A stretch of 9,464 nt of DNA from Bacteroidales bacterium. Its GTDB lineage: Bacteria > Bacteroidota > Bacteroidia > Bacteroidales > P3. How positions within the stretch are numbered: the first letter of the stretch is position 1; every line of letters starts with the position of its first letter. Both the position numbers and the translations under genes were made by a program. The notes beneath the pieces were generated by a model. It did not search any database. It worked only from the letters and a program-made list of their open reading frames with translations, and was not told the origin of the DNA. Shown here in pieces: positions 1-6,129 of the stretch. The DNA lies in NCBI GenBank assembly GCA_012837565.1, contig DUQY01000031.1, positions 1-9,464 of the forward strand, written 5' to 3'.

Positions 1-178
1 ATATACAATCATCAAAGAATATTTCTAAACAATATATTAATCAAAATGTATTTGTACATTTGCCAGCAAATTGAGTTTAAAATGAATAAATATCGGATTA
101 CTTATCGTTTTACCGCTTGCCATAGCAAGTTATCGACTTTGTCGCTTTGCATAGCAAAGAAATCCTAATAATAAAGAA
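1..178. other. Non-coding left edge with small inverted repeats
   Basis: No convincing gene is visible here. An AT-rich inverted repeat (AAATGTA at 44-50, TACATTT at 55-61) runs into a second one (ATTTGC at 58-63, GCAAAT at 66-71). The octamer TACATTTG at 55-62 matches the Bacteroidota -7 consensus TAnnTTTG, but I see no TTTG at the right distance upstream, so I do not call it a promoter. The right part (116-159) belongs to the hairpin cluster listed separately. Confidence 0.5.
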
Positions 179-201
179 GTGCGGGAGTGCAAATCCCGCA
201 C
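116..201. repeat. Cluster of four perfect hairpins, REP/RAYT-like
   Basis: Four perfect short inverted repeats lie in 86 bases. They are CTTGC-CATA-GCAAG (116-129), CGAC-TTT-GTCG (134-144), CTTTGC-ATA-GCAAAG (145-159) and an 8-bp GC-rich stem GTGCGGGA (179-186) with TCCCGCAC (194-201) around the loop GTGCAAA. The first three are almost contiguous. The general look, a GC-rich stem around a TGCAAA loop beside CATAGC hairpins, resembles the REP palindromes that accompany RAYT (IS200-like) transposases in Bacteroidota. That family assignment rests on memory of such repeats and is not proven here. No transposase gene of that type is in the window. The last hairpin overlaps the 5' end of the small peptide frame that follows. 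Confidence 0.6.
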
Positions 202-481
202 GACGGAAAATCTTGTCTTTATTGATGATAATAATAGTAAATTCTTATTTGGTTTATTTGATGCTGCAATAAACTTTGTTGCATCTGCTGTAGATTTTGT
301 TTCAAGTAAATGGAAAGGTATCCTAGGAGGTGCTGTAGGTATTACAGGATGTGATTATGCAGCGATACATATGTCTGGGGGTTTATTCGGTATGGGACCT
401 GCTGGATGGGCTGCTGGAGGGATAATAGTTGGCGGCAGTTCCGCAGTTGGAGGTTTAATTGGCTGGGTAATACCTTGGTAA
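179..481 (+). CDS. Small glycine-rich, bacteriocin-like peptide; start doubtful
   Basis: This is a frame of 100 codons if the GTG at 179 is used. The frame is open only from 155, and 179 is the sole conventional start before the Met codon deep in the peptide (residue 65). That GTG is the first base triplet of a perfect GC-rich hairpin, so the natural start may have been lost by insertion of the repeat and the frame could be a 5'-truncated remnant. Residues 21-46 form a hydrophobic, probably amphipathic stretch. Residues 47-100 are rich in Gly and Ala, with GG pairs at 50-51, 67-68, 80-81, 85-86 and 91-92, one Cys (58) and a Trp-terminated end. Such glycine-zipper composition is typical of class II bacteriocin or other small membrane-active peptides. 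No canonical double-glycine leader is seen, and no immunity or export gene is adjacent. A strong hairpin terminator at 565-605 would end a transcript from here. I do not recognise the exact family. Confidence 0.42.
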   Translation: MRECKSRTTENLVFIDDNNSKFLFGLFDAAINFVASAVDFVSSKWKGILGGAVGITGCDYAAIHMSGGLFGMGPAGWAAGGIIVGGSSAVGGLIGWVIPW

Positions 482-504
482 TCGCATAAATAAATTATGC
501 ATTA

Positions 505-514
505 TGTCTGGTCC
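505..514. repeat. Possible IS3-family terminus
   Basis: TGTCTGGTCC begins with the TG dinucleotide usual at IS3-family ends. It lies about 100 bp beyond the stop codon of the transposase remnant, where an IS terminus would be expected. I could not find a convincing inverted partner at the other side. The closest is GGACC at 770-774. The boundary is therefore tentative. Confidence 0.2.
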
Positions 515-564
515 TAAATAAGTGTTAAAGTTTTTTATTCTTATTTTCTTGGACAAAGTTAATA

Positions 565-612
565 AAAAGAATCTCATAAACCCTTAGAAGTTTTGAGATT
601 CTTTTATTTTTA
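565..612. terminator. Bidirectional hairpin terminator
   Basis: A 12-bp perfect stem, AAAAGAATCTCA (565-576) with TGAGATTCTTTT (594-605), surrounds a 17-nt loop. A T-rich tract (602-611) follows on the plus strand and A-rich sequence flanks it on the other side. It could end transcripts of the small peptide frame on the plus strand (84 bp beyond its stop) and of the transposase remnant on the minus strand (5 bp beyond its stop). The stem is AT-rich and the loop is long, so strength is uncertain. Confidence 0.6.
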
Positions 613-735
613 TCTTCTAATCTCTACTTCTTCTTGTCTATGCATTTGTTCTAGTGTTTTCATATAGCAGGAGTAATGAGGTCTTTTAGTATTATATATT
701 TCTATTGATTCTTTGACTAATGTTTTTAGATTTGA
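610..735 (-). pseudogene. IS3-family transposase (OrfB) C-terminal remnant
   Basis: Reading the minus strand from 735 to the TAA at 610-612 gives 41 codons. They contain YNTKRPHYSCYMKTLEQM, which matches the well-known end of IS3-family OrfB (rve integrase core): a helix ending in YN.xRPH.S, then a segment of the type xTPEQxH. The recognisable part spans about 613-723. Upstream, an in-frame TAA at 736-738 and loss of similarity show that the rest of the integrase, including the DDE catalytic residues and OrfA, is missing. It is a decayed fragment and cannot transpose. It marks this intergenic region as a past insertion site. The assignment rests on motif recognition by eye. Confidence 0.75.
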
Positions 736-762
736 TTAATCAATAAAATAATCATTAAATTA

Positions 763-794
763 TTTCGTTGGACCTCCAATATTTCGTATATTTG
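763..794 (+). promoter_or_regulatory. Candidate Bacteroidota promoter upstream of structured region
   Basis: TATATTTG at 787-794 is a perfect -7 match (TAnnTTTG). A weaker -33 element, TTTC at 763-766, lies 20 nt upstream. Transcription would begin near 801 and run through the hairpins at 866-1036 towards rpsA. No open reading frame of useful size follows, so the product would be an RNA or a long rpsA leader. Confidence 0.4.
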
Positions 795-865
795 CATAAT
801 AGAAACAATGGGATTAAGTCCTTGAGATTTCCTATTGCAAATTACACTTAAATTTCTTTAAAATA

Positions 866-906
866 AAATGATGCACATCTTTCACCCCGAATGATGTGCA
901 TCATTT
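866..906. repeat. 13-bp perfect hairpin
   Basis: AAATGATGCACAT (866-878) pairs perfectly with ATGTGCATCATTT (894-906) around a 15-nt loop that contains ACCCCGAA. The 3' side of the 5' arm overlaps ACATCTTTC (875-883), which can instead pair with GAAAGATGT at 912-920. This hairpin and that alternative pairing exclude each other. Confidence 0.65.
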
Positions 907-911
907 GGTAT

Positions 912-929
912 GAAAGATGTACATCTTTC
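912..929. repeat. 18-bp perfect palindrome
   Basis: GAAAGATGTACATCTTTC is a perfect palindrome without spacer. It could be a dimeric regulator site in DNA. As RNA, one half could pair with the upstream copy of ACATCTTTC at 875-883. It is followed directly by GGGT, which together with the end of the palindrome (TTCGGGT, 927-933) is nearly complementary to ACCCCGAA (884-891). Confidence 0.6.
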
Positions 930-933
930 GGGT

Positions 934-1036
934 ATTGAAACAGCATTTCAGTAAATTATTACAGCGTATTAATTTTTTATTCCTTTGATTCACGAAATTC
1001 TTTTAGTGATTCAGTAGATTATTATGCTGTTTCAAT
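934..1036. repeat. 103-nt element bounded by 13-bp inverted repeats
   Basis: ATTGAAACAGCAT (934-946) and its exact reverse complement ATGCTGTTTCAAT (1024-1036) bound an AT-rich stretch. Just inside lie two direct copies of a 15-mer with one mismatch: TTCAGTAAATTATTA (947-961) and TTCAGTAGATTATTA (1010-1024). It has no coding capacity. It could be a MITE-like remnant or the stem of a structured RNA. I see no clear target-site duplication outside the ends. Confidence 0.55.
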
Positions 1037-1116
1037 TTCCTTTCTCTTTGTTTTGCGATTCTGTCTAAATAATAGGGGACGGGATTTTTGTAAAATGCTC
1101 ATTTTCTTTAATATTA

Positions 1117-1148
1117 TTTGCAAATATAGATAAATAATTATACCTTTG
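1117..1148 (+). promoter_or_regulatory. rpsA promoter
   Basis: TTTG (1117-1120), a 20-nt spacer and TACCTTTG (1141-1148) match the Bacteroidota primary-sigma promoter consensus perfectly. The expected start of transcription is near 1155, leaving a leader of about 105 nt before rpsA. Confidence 0.85.
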
Positions 1149-1154
1149 CATCCT

Positions 1155-1260
1155 CTTTTTGAAAAAGGTGTTGCTTACTCAGCCATTATTTTTTTTAAAA
1201 GAATAAGTTTATTGTTTAACCCGATTTAGTAAGAAATCACATTTAGAAATCATTTTTAGA
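1155..1260 (+). promoter_or_regulatory. rpsA 5' leader, possibly regulatory
   Basis: The leader of about 105 nt is A/T-rich and lacks a Shine-Dalgarno sequence before the ATG at 1261. It starts with the self-complementary CTTTTTGAAAAAG (1155-1167). It also contains CTTACT (1174-1179), complementary to AGTAAG (1228-1233), and AATAA/TTATT (1202-1213). S1 represses its own translation through the leader in E. coli. A similar role here is an inference. Confidence 0.4.
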
Positions 1261-3039
1261 ATGAGAGAATTAAAAGACATTATGCCTCTAGAGGACTTTG
1301 ATTGGTCATCAATTGGTAAGAAAAAAAATGTGTATAGTAAAGATGAGCAAGAAACATTAACTGAGGCTTACGCTAACACATTTAGTCAATTAGCTGAACA
1401 ACAAGTTGTAGAAGGTGTAATTGTTGCAAAAACCGACCGTGAGGTAGTTATTAACATTGGCTTTAAGTCAGATGGTATTATCCCTATTTCTGAAATTAGA
1501 TATAATCCAGACTTTAAGGTTGGTGATACAATTGAAGTTTATGTTGAAAGCCAAGAAGATGCTGGTGGTCAACTAGTACTTTCACACAAAAAAGCATTAA
1601 TATTAAGATCTTGGGATAGAGTTAACAATGCGTTTGACACTCAAGAAATTATTAATGGTTACGTTAAGAGTAGAACAAAAGGTGGTTTAATTGTTGATAT
1701 CTATGGAATTGAAGCTTTCCTTCCTGGAAGTCAAATTGATGTTAAGCCTATCCGTGACTACGATATTTATGTTGATAAAATAATGGAATTCAAGGTTGTT
1801 AAGATTAACCATGAATACAAAAACGTTGTTGTATCGCATAAAGCACTTATTGAAGATGAGATTGAATCTCAAAAAGCTGAAATTATTGCAAGCCTAGAAA
1901 AAGGACAAGTTCTTGAAGGTATTGTTAAGAATATCACTTCTTACGGTGTATTTATTGACCTTGGTGGTGTTGATGGTCTTATCCATATCACTGACCTATC
2001 ATGGGGAAGAATCAATCACCCAGAAGAAATTGTTGAATTAGATCAAAAGATAAATGTTGTTATCCTTGACTTCGACGAATCTAAAAAACGTATTGCATTA
2101 GGACTTAAACAACTTACTCCTCATCCATGGGATGCATTGAGTGAAGAGTTGAAAGTTGGTGATAAGGTTAAGGGAAAAGTTGTTGTTATAGCAGACTATG
2201 GTGCTTTTGTTGAAATAGTTCCTGGTGTTGAGGGTCTTATCCACGTTACTGAAATGTCATGGAGCCAACACTTAAGAACTGCTCATGATTTCTTAAAAAT
2301 TGGTGATGAATTAGAAGCAGTTATTCTAACTCTTGACCGTGAAGAAAGAAAAATGTCATTAGGTATCAAACAACTTATTCCAGATCCTTGGACTGATATC
2401 GTTAACAAATACCCTGTTGCTAGCAAACACGAAGCTGTTGTTAGAAACTTTACAAACTTTGGTATATTTGTTGAGCTTGAAGAAGGAGTTGATGGTTTAA
2501 TACATATCTCTGACCTTTCTTGGAGCAAGAAAATCAAACACCCAGCAGAATTTACTAAGGTAGGTGAGAAAATCCAAGTAGTTGTTCTTGAAGTTGATGT
2601 TGATAGCCGCCGTTTGAGCTTAGGACATAAACAACTTGAAGAAAACCCATGGGATGTTTTTGAAACTATCTTCACTATAAACTCTATTCATAAAGGAACA
2701 ATTATGAATACAAGTGATAAAGGTGGTGCAACCGTTTCTCTTCCTTACGGAGTTGAAGCTTTCTGCCCAAAATCACAACTAGCTAAAGAAGACAAATCAA
2801 ATGCAAATGTTGATGAGCAATTAGATTTCAAGGTAATTGAATTCTCTAAAGACAACAAGAAAATAGTTGTATCTCACTCAAAAACATGGCAACCAGACGA
2901 ACCAAAAGAGGATAGAAAATCTTCAACAGAAGAAAAAACTATGAAGAAACTAAATGAAAATTTAGAGAAAACTACTCTTGGTGATCTAGATGTTTTAGCT
3001 AACCTAAAAGAAGAAATGACAAAGAACGAACAAGAATAA
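1261..3039 (+). CDS. rpsA: 30S ribosomal protein S1
   Basis: This is the 592-residue S1 protein, which binds mRNA on the small ribosomal subunit and helps initiation. Six S1 (OB-fold) repeats can be traced at about residues 47-112, 129-195, 215-284, 299-371, 387-457 and 473-540. Repeats 3-5 are the most typical, with GLIHITDLSW (239-248), GLIHVTEMSW (325-334) and GLIHISDLSW (412-421), each ending in a GxKQL or GHKQL segment. Repeats 1, 2 and 6 are more divergent, as is usual. A charged tail of about 50 residues follows the last repeat. The length is normal for Bacteroidota. The ATG at 1261 is the first start after the promoter and gives the conserved N-terminal acidic segment. The gene is monocistronic, between its own promoter and a strong terminator. 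In this phylum most mRNAs lack Shine-Dalgarno sequences, so S1 is expected to matter for start selection. Confidence 0.97.
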   Translation: MRELKDIMPLEDFDWSSIGKKKNVYSKDEQETLTEAYANTFSQLAEQQVVEGVIVAKTDREVVINIGFKSDGIIPISEIRYNPDFKVGDTIEVYVESQEDAGGQLVLSHKKALILRSWDRVNNAFDTQEIINGYVKSRTKGGLIVDIYGIEAFLPGSQIDVKPIRDYDIYVDKIMEFKVVKINHEYKNVVVSHKALIEDEIESQKAEIIASLEKGQVLEGIVKNITSYGVFIDLGGVDGLIHITDLSWGRINHPEEIVELDQKINVVILDFDESKKRIALGLKQLTPHPWDALSEELKVGDKVKGKVVVIADYGAFVEIVPGVEGLIHVTEMSWSQHLRTAHDFLKIGDELEAVILTLDREERKMSLGIKQLIPDPWTDIVNKYPVASKHEAVVRNFTNFGIFVELEEGVDGLIHISDLSWSKKIKHPAEFTKVGEKIQVVVLEVDVDSRRLSLGHKQLEENPWDVFETIFTINSIHKGTIMNTSDKGGATVSLPYGVEAFCPKSQLAKEDKSNANVDEQLDFKVIEFSKDNKKIVVSHSKTWQPDEPKEDRKSSTEEKTMKKLNENLEKTTLGDLDVLANLKEEMTKNEQE

Positions 3040-3058
3040 ATTCAATGTTTTTCATACT

Positions 3059-3092
3059 AAAACGCCTAAACTGTAAAGTTTAGGCGTTTTTT
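3059..3092 (+). terminator. rpsA intrinsic terminator
   Basis: A 14-bp perfect stem, AAAACGCCTAAACT (3059-3072) with AGTTTAGGCGTTTT (3077-3090), closes on a GTAA loop and ends in a run of six T. It sits 20 bp after the rpsA stop codon. Confidence 0.95.
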
Positions 3093-3093
3093 A

Positions 3094-3124
3094 TTTGAAT
3101 GAACTTATAATTAATGTAACTTTG
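3094..3124 (+). promoter_or_regulatory. Promoter of the GWxTD-glycosyltransferase operon
   Basis: TTTG (3094-3097), a 19-nt spacer and TAACTTTG (3117-3124) match the Bacteroidota consensus. The -33 element begins one base after the terminator T-run, so the new transcript starts (near 3131) almost as soon as the rpsA transcript ends. AAAGGA at 3166-3171, six bases before the next ATG, is a possible ribosome binding site. Confidence 0.8.
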
Positions 3125-3177
3125 CATTCGTTCATTATATGTAATATTGATTTTCAAACATTAAAAAAGGATAATTT

Positions 3178-4647
3178 ATGAAGCGTTTATATTTTTTATT
3201 ATTAATAGCATTATTGCCAATAATATCTTTTTCTCAAGGTATTAACGCAATCTATTCTTTCACAACTTATAATGTTCCAAATCAAAAGCCTTATGTGGAA
3301 ATTAATACGTCAATCGATGGAAGTAGTCTTACATACGTTGAAGACAAAGGACTTGTTGAGCTTACCATTATTATAAAACAAGATTCAACAATTAAATATG
3401 TTGAGAAAAGAGTTATAAAAATAAGCAAAGCACAGTCTAATTCTTCTGTTTTAGATATTCAAAGAATAGTATTGGAAAATGGTAGATACAAAGCTCATTT
3501 TGAGATAAAGGATAAAAATGATCAAAAGCCAGCCCTTAGTATTGAAGATGCATTTGAGGTTAATTATCCTAAGAACCAGATAGCTGTTTCAGGAGTTCAA
3601 ATAATTGATTCTTACGAGAAAACAAAGACTCAAAACATTCGTTCAAAGAATGGTTATGACTTAAGCCCTTATCTTTTCGATGCTGTTCCAGAAACGAAGA
3701 ATCAAATTACCTATTATGCTGAGATATACAACGCCGATAAGCAGTTTGGTTTAGATAATTACTATGTTGTTTCAGTTGTTTTGGAAGACATTAAAACAGG
3801 AAAGAAATACAATGAAATTCAAAAGCTAAGAAGAGAAAAAGCTAAGGAAGTAACAATAGAGATGGGTAATCTTGATATTGAAACCCTACCTCAGGGTGGT
3901 TATTTCTTAGTTATTGAGGCAAGAGATGGCAACAATATCCTTTATGCATATAGCAAAACAGGTTTTTATAGGTATTCTAAAATAGCAGAAGAAAATCTTG
4001 AGGCAATACCTCCGGATGCTTTTGTTAACAATATTGCAGAAACAGAGATTGATGAGTACTTGTATGCAGTAACTGCTATTGCGAGTGAGGCTCAAAAAGC
4101 TCATATAAGAAATTCAGTTATCAAATCTACACTCGAACAGAAGAGGTATTTCCTATATGTTTTCTTTAGGAGTCTTAATCCTGAGAACCCAAATGGAGAA
4201 TGGAAATACTATAAGACTCAAGTGGATTATGTTAATGAGAAATACTCAACAAAAATTAAGAAAGGCTCTCAAACCGAGATGGGAAGAGTATATCTACAAT
4301 ACGGAAAGCCGGATATATTAATTGATGAGAAATTTAAATCAACCTCAGGAAATAGAATAAGAACTGTTGCAGACCAAGCAGGAAACATAGAGGCAGTTGA
4401 TTACCCTGCTGATGGAATAACCTATATGCCATATCAGATTTGGAAATATAATAAAACTCCATTTGGAGAGGTTAATAAGGGATTTATATTCTATGCACCA
4501 CAAAATAACCTAATGGAATACCAGCTTCTTCACTCCGATGCAAAGGGTGAACCTTTCGATAGGTTTTGGGAACATCGCCTAACAAGAAACGCCTTAAATG
4601 AAGGAGTAGAAGGTGCGGCAGGAATTCAATTTAGAAAAGGTTATTAA
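3178..4647 (+). CDS. Exported GWxTD-domain-like protein
   Basis: This 489-residue protein has a clear N-terminal signal peptide (KR followed by a hydrophobic core, residues 4-18, and a likely cut near SFSQ-G, 17-21), so it is expected in the periplasm or at the outer membrane. Residues about 25-270 look like beta-rich repeats with no identified domain. The C-terminal part (about 320-440) resembles the GWxTD domain: an FFRSLNPENPNGEW segment (329-342), then VDYVNEKYS (349-357) and the signature region GSQTEMGRVYLQYGKPD (363-379). In the family this last segment normally reads GWxTDRGRVYxxYGxPD. Here W and D are replaced by S and E, so the naming motif is altered although the following GRVYxxYGxPD is intact. 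The biochemical role of the family is not established. It heads a tight operon with a glycosyltransferase, hinting at cell-envelope work. Confidence 0.8.
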   Translation: MKRLYFLLLIALLPIISFSQGINAIYSFTTYNVPNQKPYVEINTSIDGSSLTYVEDKGLVELTIIIKQDSTIKYVEKRVIKISKAQSNSSVLDIQRIVLENGRYKAHFEIKDKNDQKPALSIEDAFEVNYPKNQIAVSGVQIIDSYEKTKTQNIRSKNGYDLSPYLFDAVPETKNQITYYAEIYNADKQFGLDNYYVVSVVLEDIKTGKKYNEIQKLRREKAKEVTIEMGNLDIETLPQGGYFLVIEARDGNNILYAYSKTGFYRYSKIAEENLEAIPPDAFVNNIAETEIDEYLYAVTAIASEAQKAHIRNSVIKSTLEQKRYFLYVFFRSLNPENPNGEWKYYKTQVDYVNEKYSTKIKKGSQTEMGRVYLQYGKPDILIDEKFKSTSGNRIRTVADQAGNIEAVDYPADGITYMPYQIWKYNKTPFGEVNKGFIFYAPQNNLMEYQLLHSDAKGEPFDRFWEHRLTRNALNEGVEGAAGIQFRKGY

Positions 4648-4656
4648 AGAAAAAAC

Positions 4657-5661
4657 ATGTCCAAAGTTGCTGTTGTAATTCTAAATTGGAATGGGGAGAA
4701 AATACTTAAAACCTATCTTCCCTCAGTTATAGAGCATTCAAAAGGTGCTGAAGTAATTGTGGCCGATAATGGCTCAACAGATAAGTCAATTAGTTTTCTT
4801 AGAACAGAGTATCCTCAAATTCGAATAATAGATAATAAAGAAAACTATGGCTTTGCAGAAGGATATAATAAAGCCTTAAAGGAAGTTGAAGCAGAATACT
4901 ACGTCCTATTGAATTCAGACGTGGAAGTAACTCCCTTTTGGATAGAACATATTATTGCACTTATGGATAAAGACCCTTTGATAGCTTGCTGCCAACCTAA
5001 ACTCCTTTCCTATTTAGAGAAAAACAAGTTTGAATATGCAGGAGGAGCAGGAGGGTTTATTGATTACTTAGGCTATCCGTTTTGTAGGGGAAGAATATTC
5101 AATAGCTTGGAAGAAGACAAAGGGCAATATGATGATGAAAAAGAAATATTCTGGGCAACAGGAGCCTCATTATTTGTTCGTTCAAAAACATATTGGGAAC
5201 TTGGGGGCTTAGATAAAGATTTCTTTGCACATCAAGAAGAAATAGACCTTTGTTGGAGAGCCAAGAATGCTGGATATAAGATATATTATTGTCCAAAATC
5301 AATATGCTATCATTACGGAGGAGGTTCACTAAATAAAACATCACCATTCAAAACCTTCCTTAACTTTAGAAACAACCTCTATCTTTTATATAAAAACTTA
5401 GAACCAGGAACCCAATTTCCAATATTCTTTAAGCGATTCTTCTTAGATATAATTGCTGCATTTACTTTCCTTCTTAAAGGACACTTAGGCGAGTTCTTAG
5501 CTGTAATCAAAGCATATATTTCTTTTATAAAGACCAAAGAAAAGATTAAAGTAAAACGCCAGCCTATTAAAAACTCAAACATAAAAGAAATATACCCAAA
5601 AAGTATTGTCTTTGATTATTATCTTAAATCTAAAAAGAAATACTCAGACCTTAAGTTTTAA
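4657..5661 (+). CDS. Family 2 glycosyltransferase
   Basis: This is a 334-residue GT-A-fold transferase that would move a sugar from a nucleotide-sugar donor to an envelope glycan or lipid-linked acceptor at the cytoplasmic membrane face. Visible motifs are VVILNWNG (6-13), ADNGSTDKS (36-44), NYGFAEGYN (63-71), the metal-binding LNSDVE (85-90, in place of a strict DxD), ATGASLFVRS (167-176), and the acceptor-site segment DKDFFAHQEEIDLCWRAKNA (186-205) with the following CYHYGGGS (217-224). This arrangement is typical of the rhamnosyltransferase-like GT2 group. The C-terminal part (about 255-295) is hydrophobic and basic and may attach to the membrane. The acceptor and sugar cannot be told. The ATG at 4657 follows the preceding stop by 9 bp and comes after an A-rich stretch, consistent with cotranslation in one operon. 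Confidence 0.93.
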   Translation: MSKVAVVILNWNGEKILKTYLPSVIEHSKGAEVIVADNGSTDKSISFLRTEYPQIRIIDNKENYGFAEGYNKALKEVEAEYYVLLNSDVEVTPFWIEHIIALMDKDPLIACCQPKLLSYLEKNKFEYAGGAGGFIDYLGYPFCRGRIFNSLEEDKGQYDDEKEIFWATGASLFVRSKTYWELGGLDKDFFAHQEEIDLCWRAKNAGYKIYYCPKSICYHYGGGSLNKTSPFKTFLNFRNNLYLLYKNLEPGTQFPIFFKRFFLDIIAAFTFLLKGHLGEFLAVIKAYISFIKTKEKIKVKRQPIKNSNIKEIYPKSIVFDYYLKSKKKYSDLKF

Positions 5662-5665
5662 AGAT

Positions 5666-6127
5666 ATGATTGTTAAATATAAATTAGAAGATTCCTTTGG
5701 ACCAATTGGGAGTTTCGCTGGCAAACTTGCATTCTTCGCTTCCTTATTTAACCTTCTTTTTTATTCTTATACAGTTTTTGGATTGCTGTTTCTAATTATT
5801 CCCGCCTTCTTAGGCTTTTCCAAAACTCATATATTTATCGACACAGAAAAGTTTAGGATTAGATTTTCTACAACTGCTTTTGGCCTAATTCCAACAGGTA
5901 AATGGATAGATATTGATGATGAAATGGAAATAGGAGTTAGAAAGAACCAAGATCAGTGGCAGTATATAGGATTATCAAATAGGTCCTTACGCCTAAAACA
6001 AACCCCCTACAAAATAGTCCTTTACAAATCACATTTGAAACCACTTCTAACTCTCAAGTACGCTAGCACTACAGAGGAGGCAAAAAAAGAATTAGATAGT
6101 TTAGCTAAGATGCTGGGAATGGAGTAA
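5666..6127 (+). CDS. Small membrane protein, possibly PH-like domain
   Basis: This 153-residue protein is of unrecognised family. The ATG at 5666 is preferred over one at 5606, since the latter would overlap the glycosyltransferase by 56 bp, whereas 5666 leaves the 4-bp gap usual in operons. Residues about 18-50 are hydrophobic and probably form two short membrane helices or a hairpin. Residues 53-125 look like a run of beta strands, with several alternating hydrophobic segments (HIFIDTEKFRIRF, then WIDIDDEMEIGV). A final amphipathic helix spans about 135-153. Two helices followed by a small beta domain recall bacterial PH-like (bPH) membrane proteins; this is an inference from pattern only. 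It is the last gene of the GWxTD-glycosyltransferase unit and ends 2 bp from the convergent aroQ stop codon. Confidence 0.75.
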   Translation: MIVKYKLEDSFGPIGSFAGKLAFFASLFNLLFYSYTVFGLLFLIIPAFLGFSKTHIFIDTEKFRIRFSTTAFGLIPTGKWIDIDDEMEIGVRKNQDQWQYIGLSNRSLRLKQTPYKIVLYKSHLKPLLTLKYASTTEEAKKELDSLAKMLGME

Positions 6128-6129
6128 TG

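Larger units (their letters stand above)
795..1116. other. Gene-free stretch with unexplained secondary structure
   Basis: No gene of credible length lies on either strand; only frames of about 8-14 codons are present around 868-955. The stretch holds the 13-bp hairpin, the 18-bp palindrome and the inverted-repeat element listed separately. A weak AAAATG-CT-CATTTT palindrome lies at 1092-1105. It may encode a small structured RNA or be debris of a mobile element. I recognise no known RNA family. Confidence 0.45.

Noticed and set aside
55..62. TACATTTG as promoter of the small peptide gene
   Set aside because: No matching -33 element at the right distance, and the octamer is part of small inverted repeats.
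179..201. T-arm-like hairpin suggesting the 3' end of a tRNA gene
   Set aside because: The loop GTGCAAA does not fit TTCRANY, and no acceptor, D or anticodon arm can be built upstream.
868..955. Tiny frames of 8-14 codons inside the structured region
   Set aside because: Too short, overlapping in different frames, and explained by the palindromes.
934..1036. Repeats as a CRISPR array
   Set aside because: Only two direct copies 48 bp apart, no further units, no cas genes.
2283..2675. Long minus-strand frame within rpsA (and similar ones inside other genes)
   Set aside because: They lie opposite strongly conserved genes, have biased low-quality composition and show no family motif; shadows of the real genes.
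5606..5665. Earlier start for the small membrane protein
   Set aside because: It would overlap the glycosyltransferase C-terminus by 56 bp; the ATG at 5666 gives a normal 4-bp gap and a sensible N-terminus.
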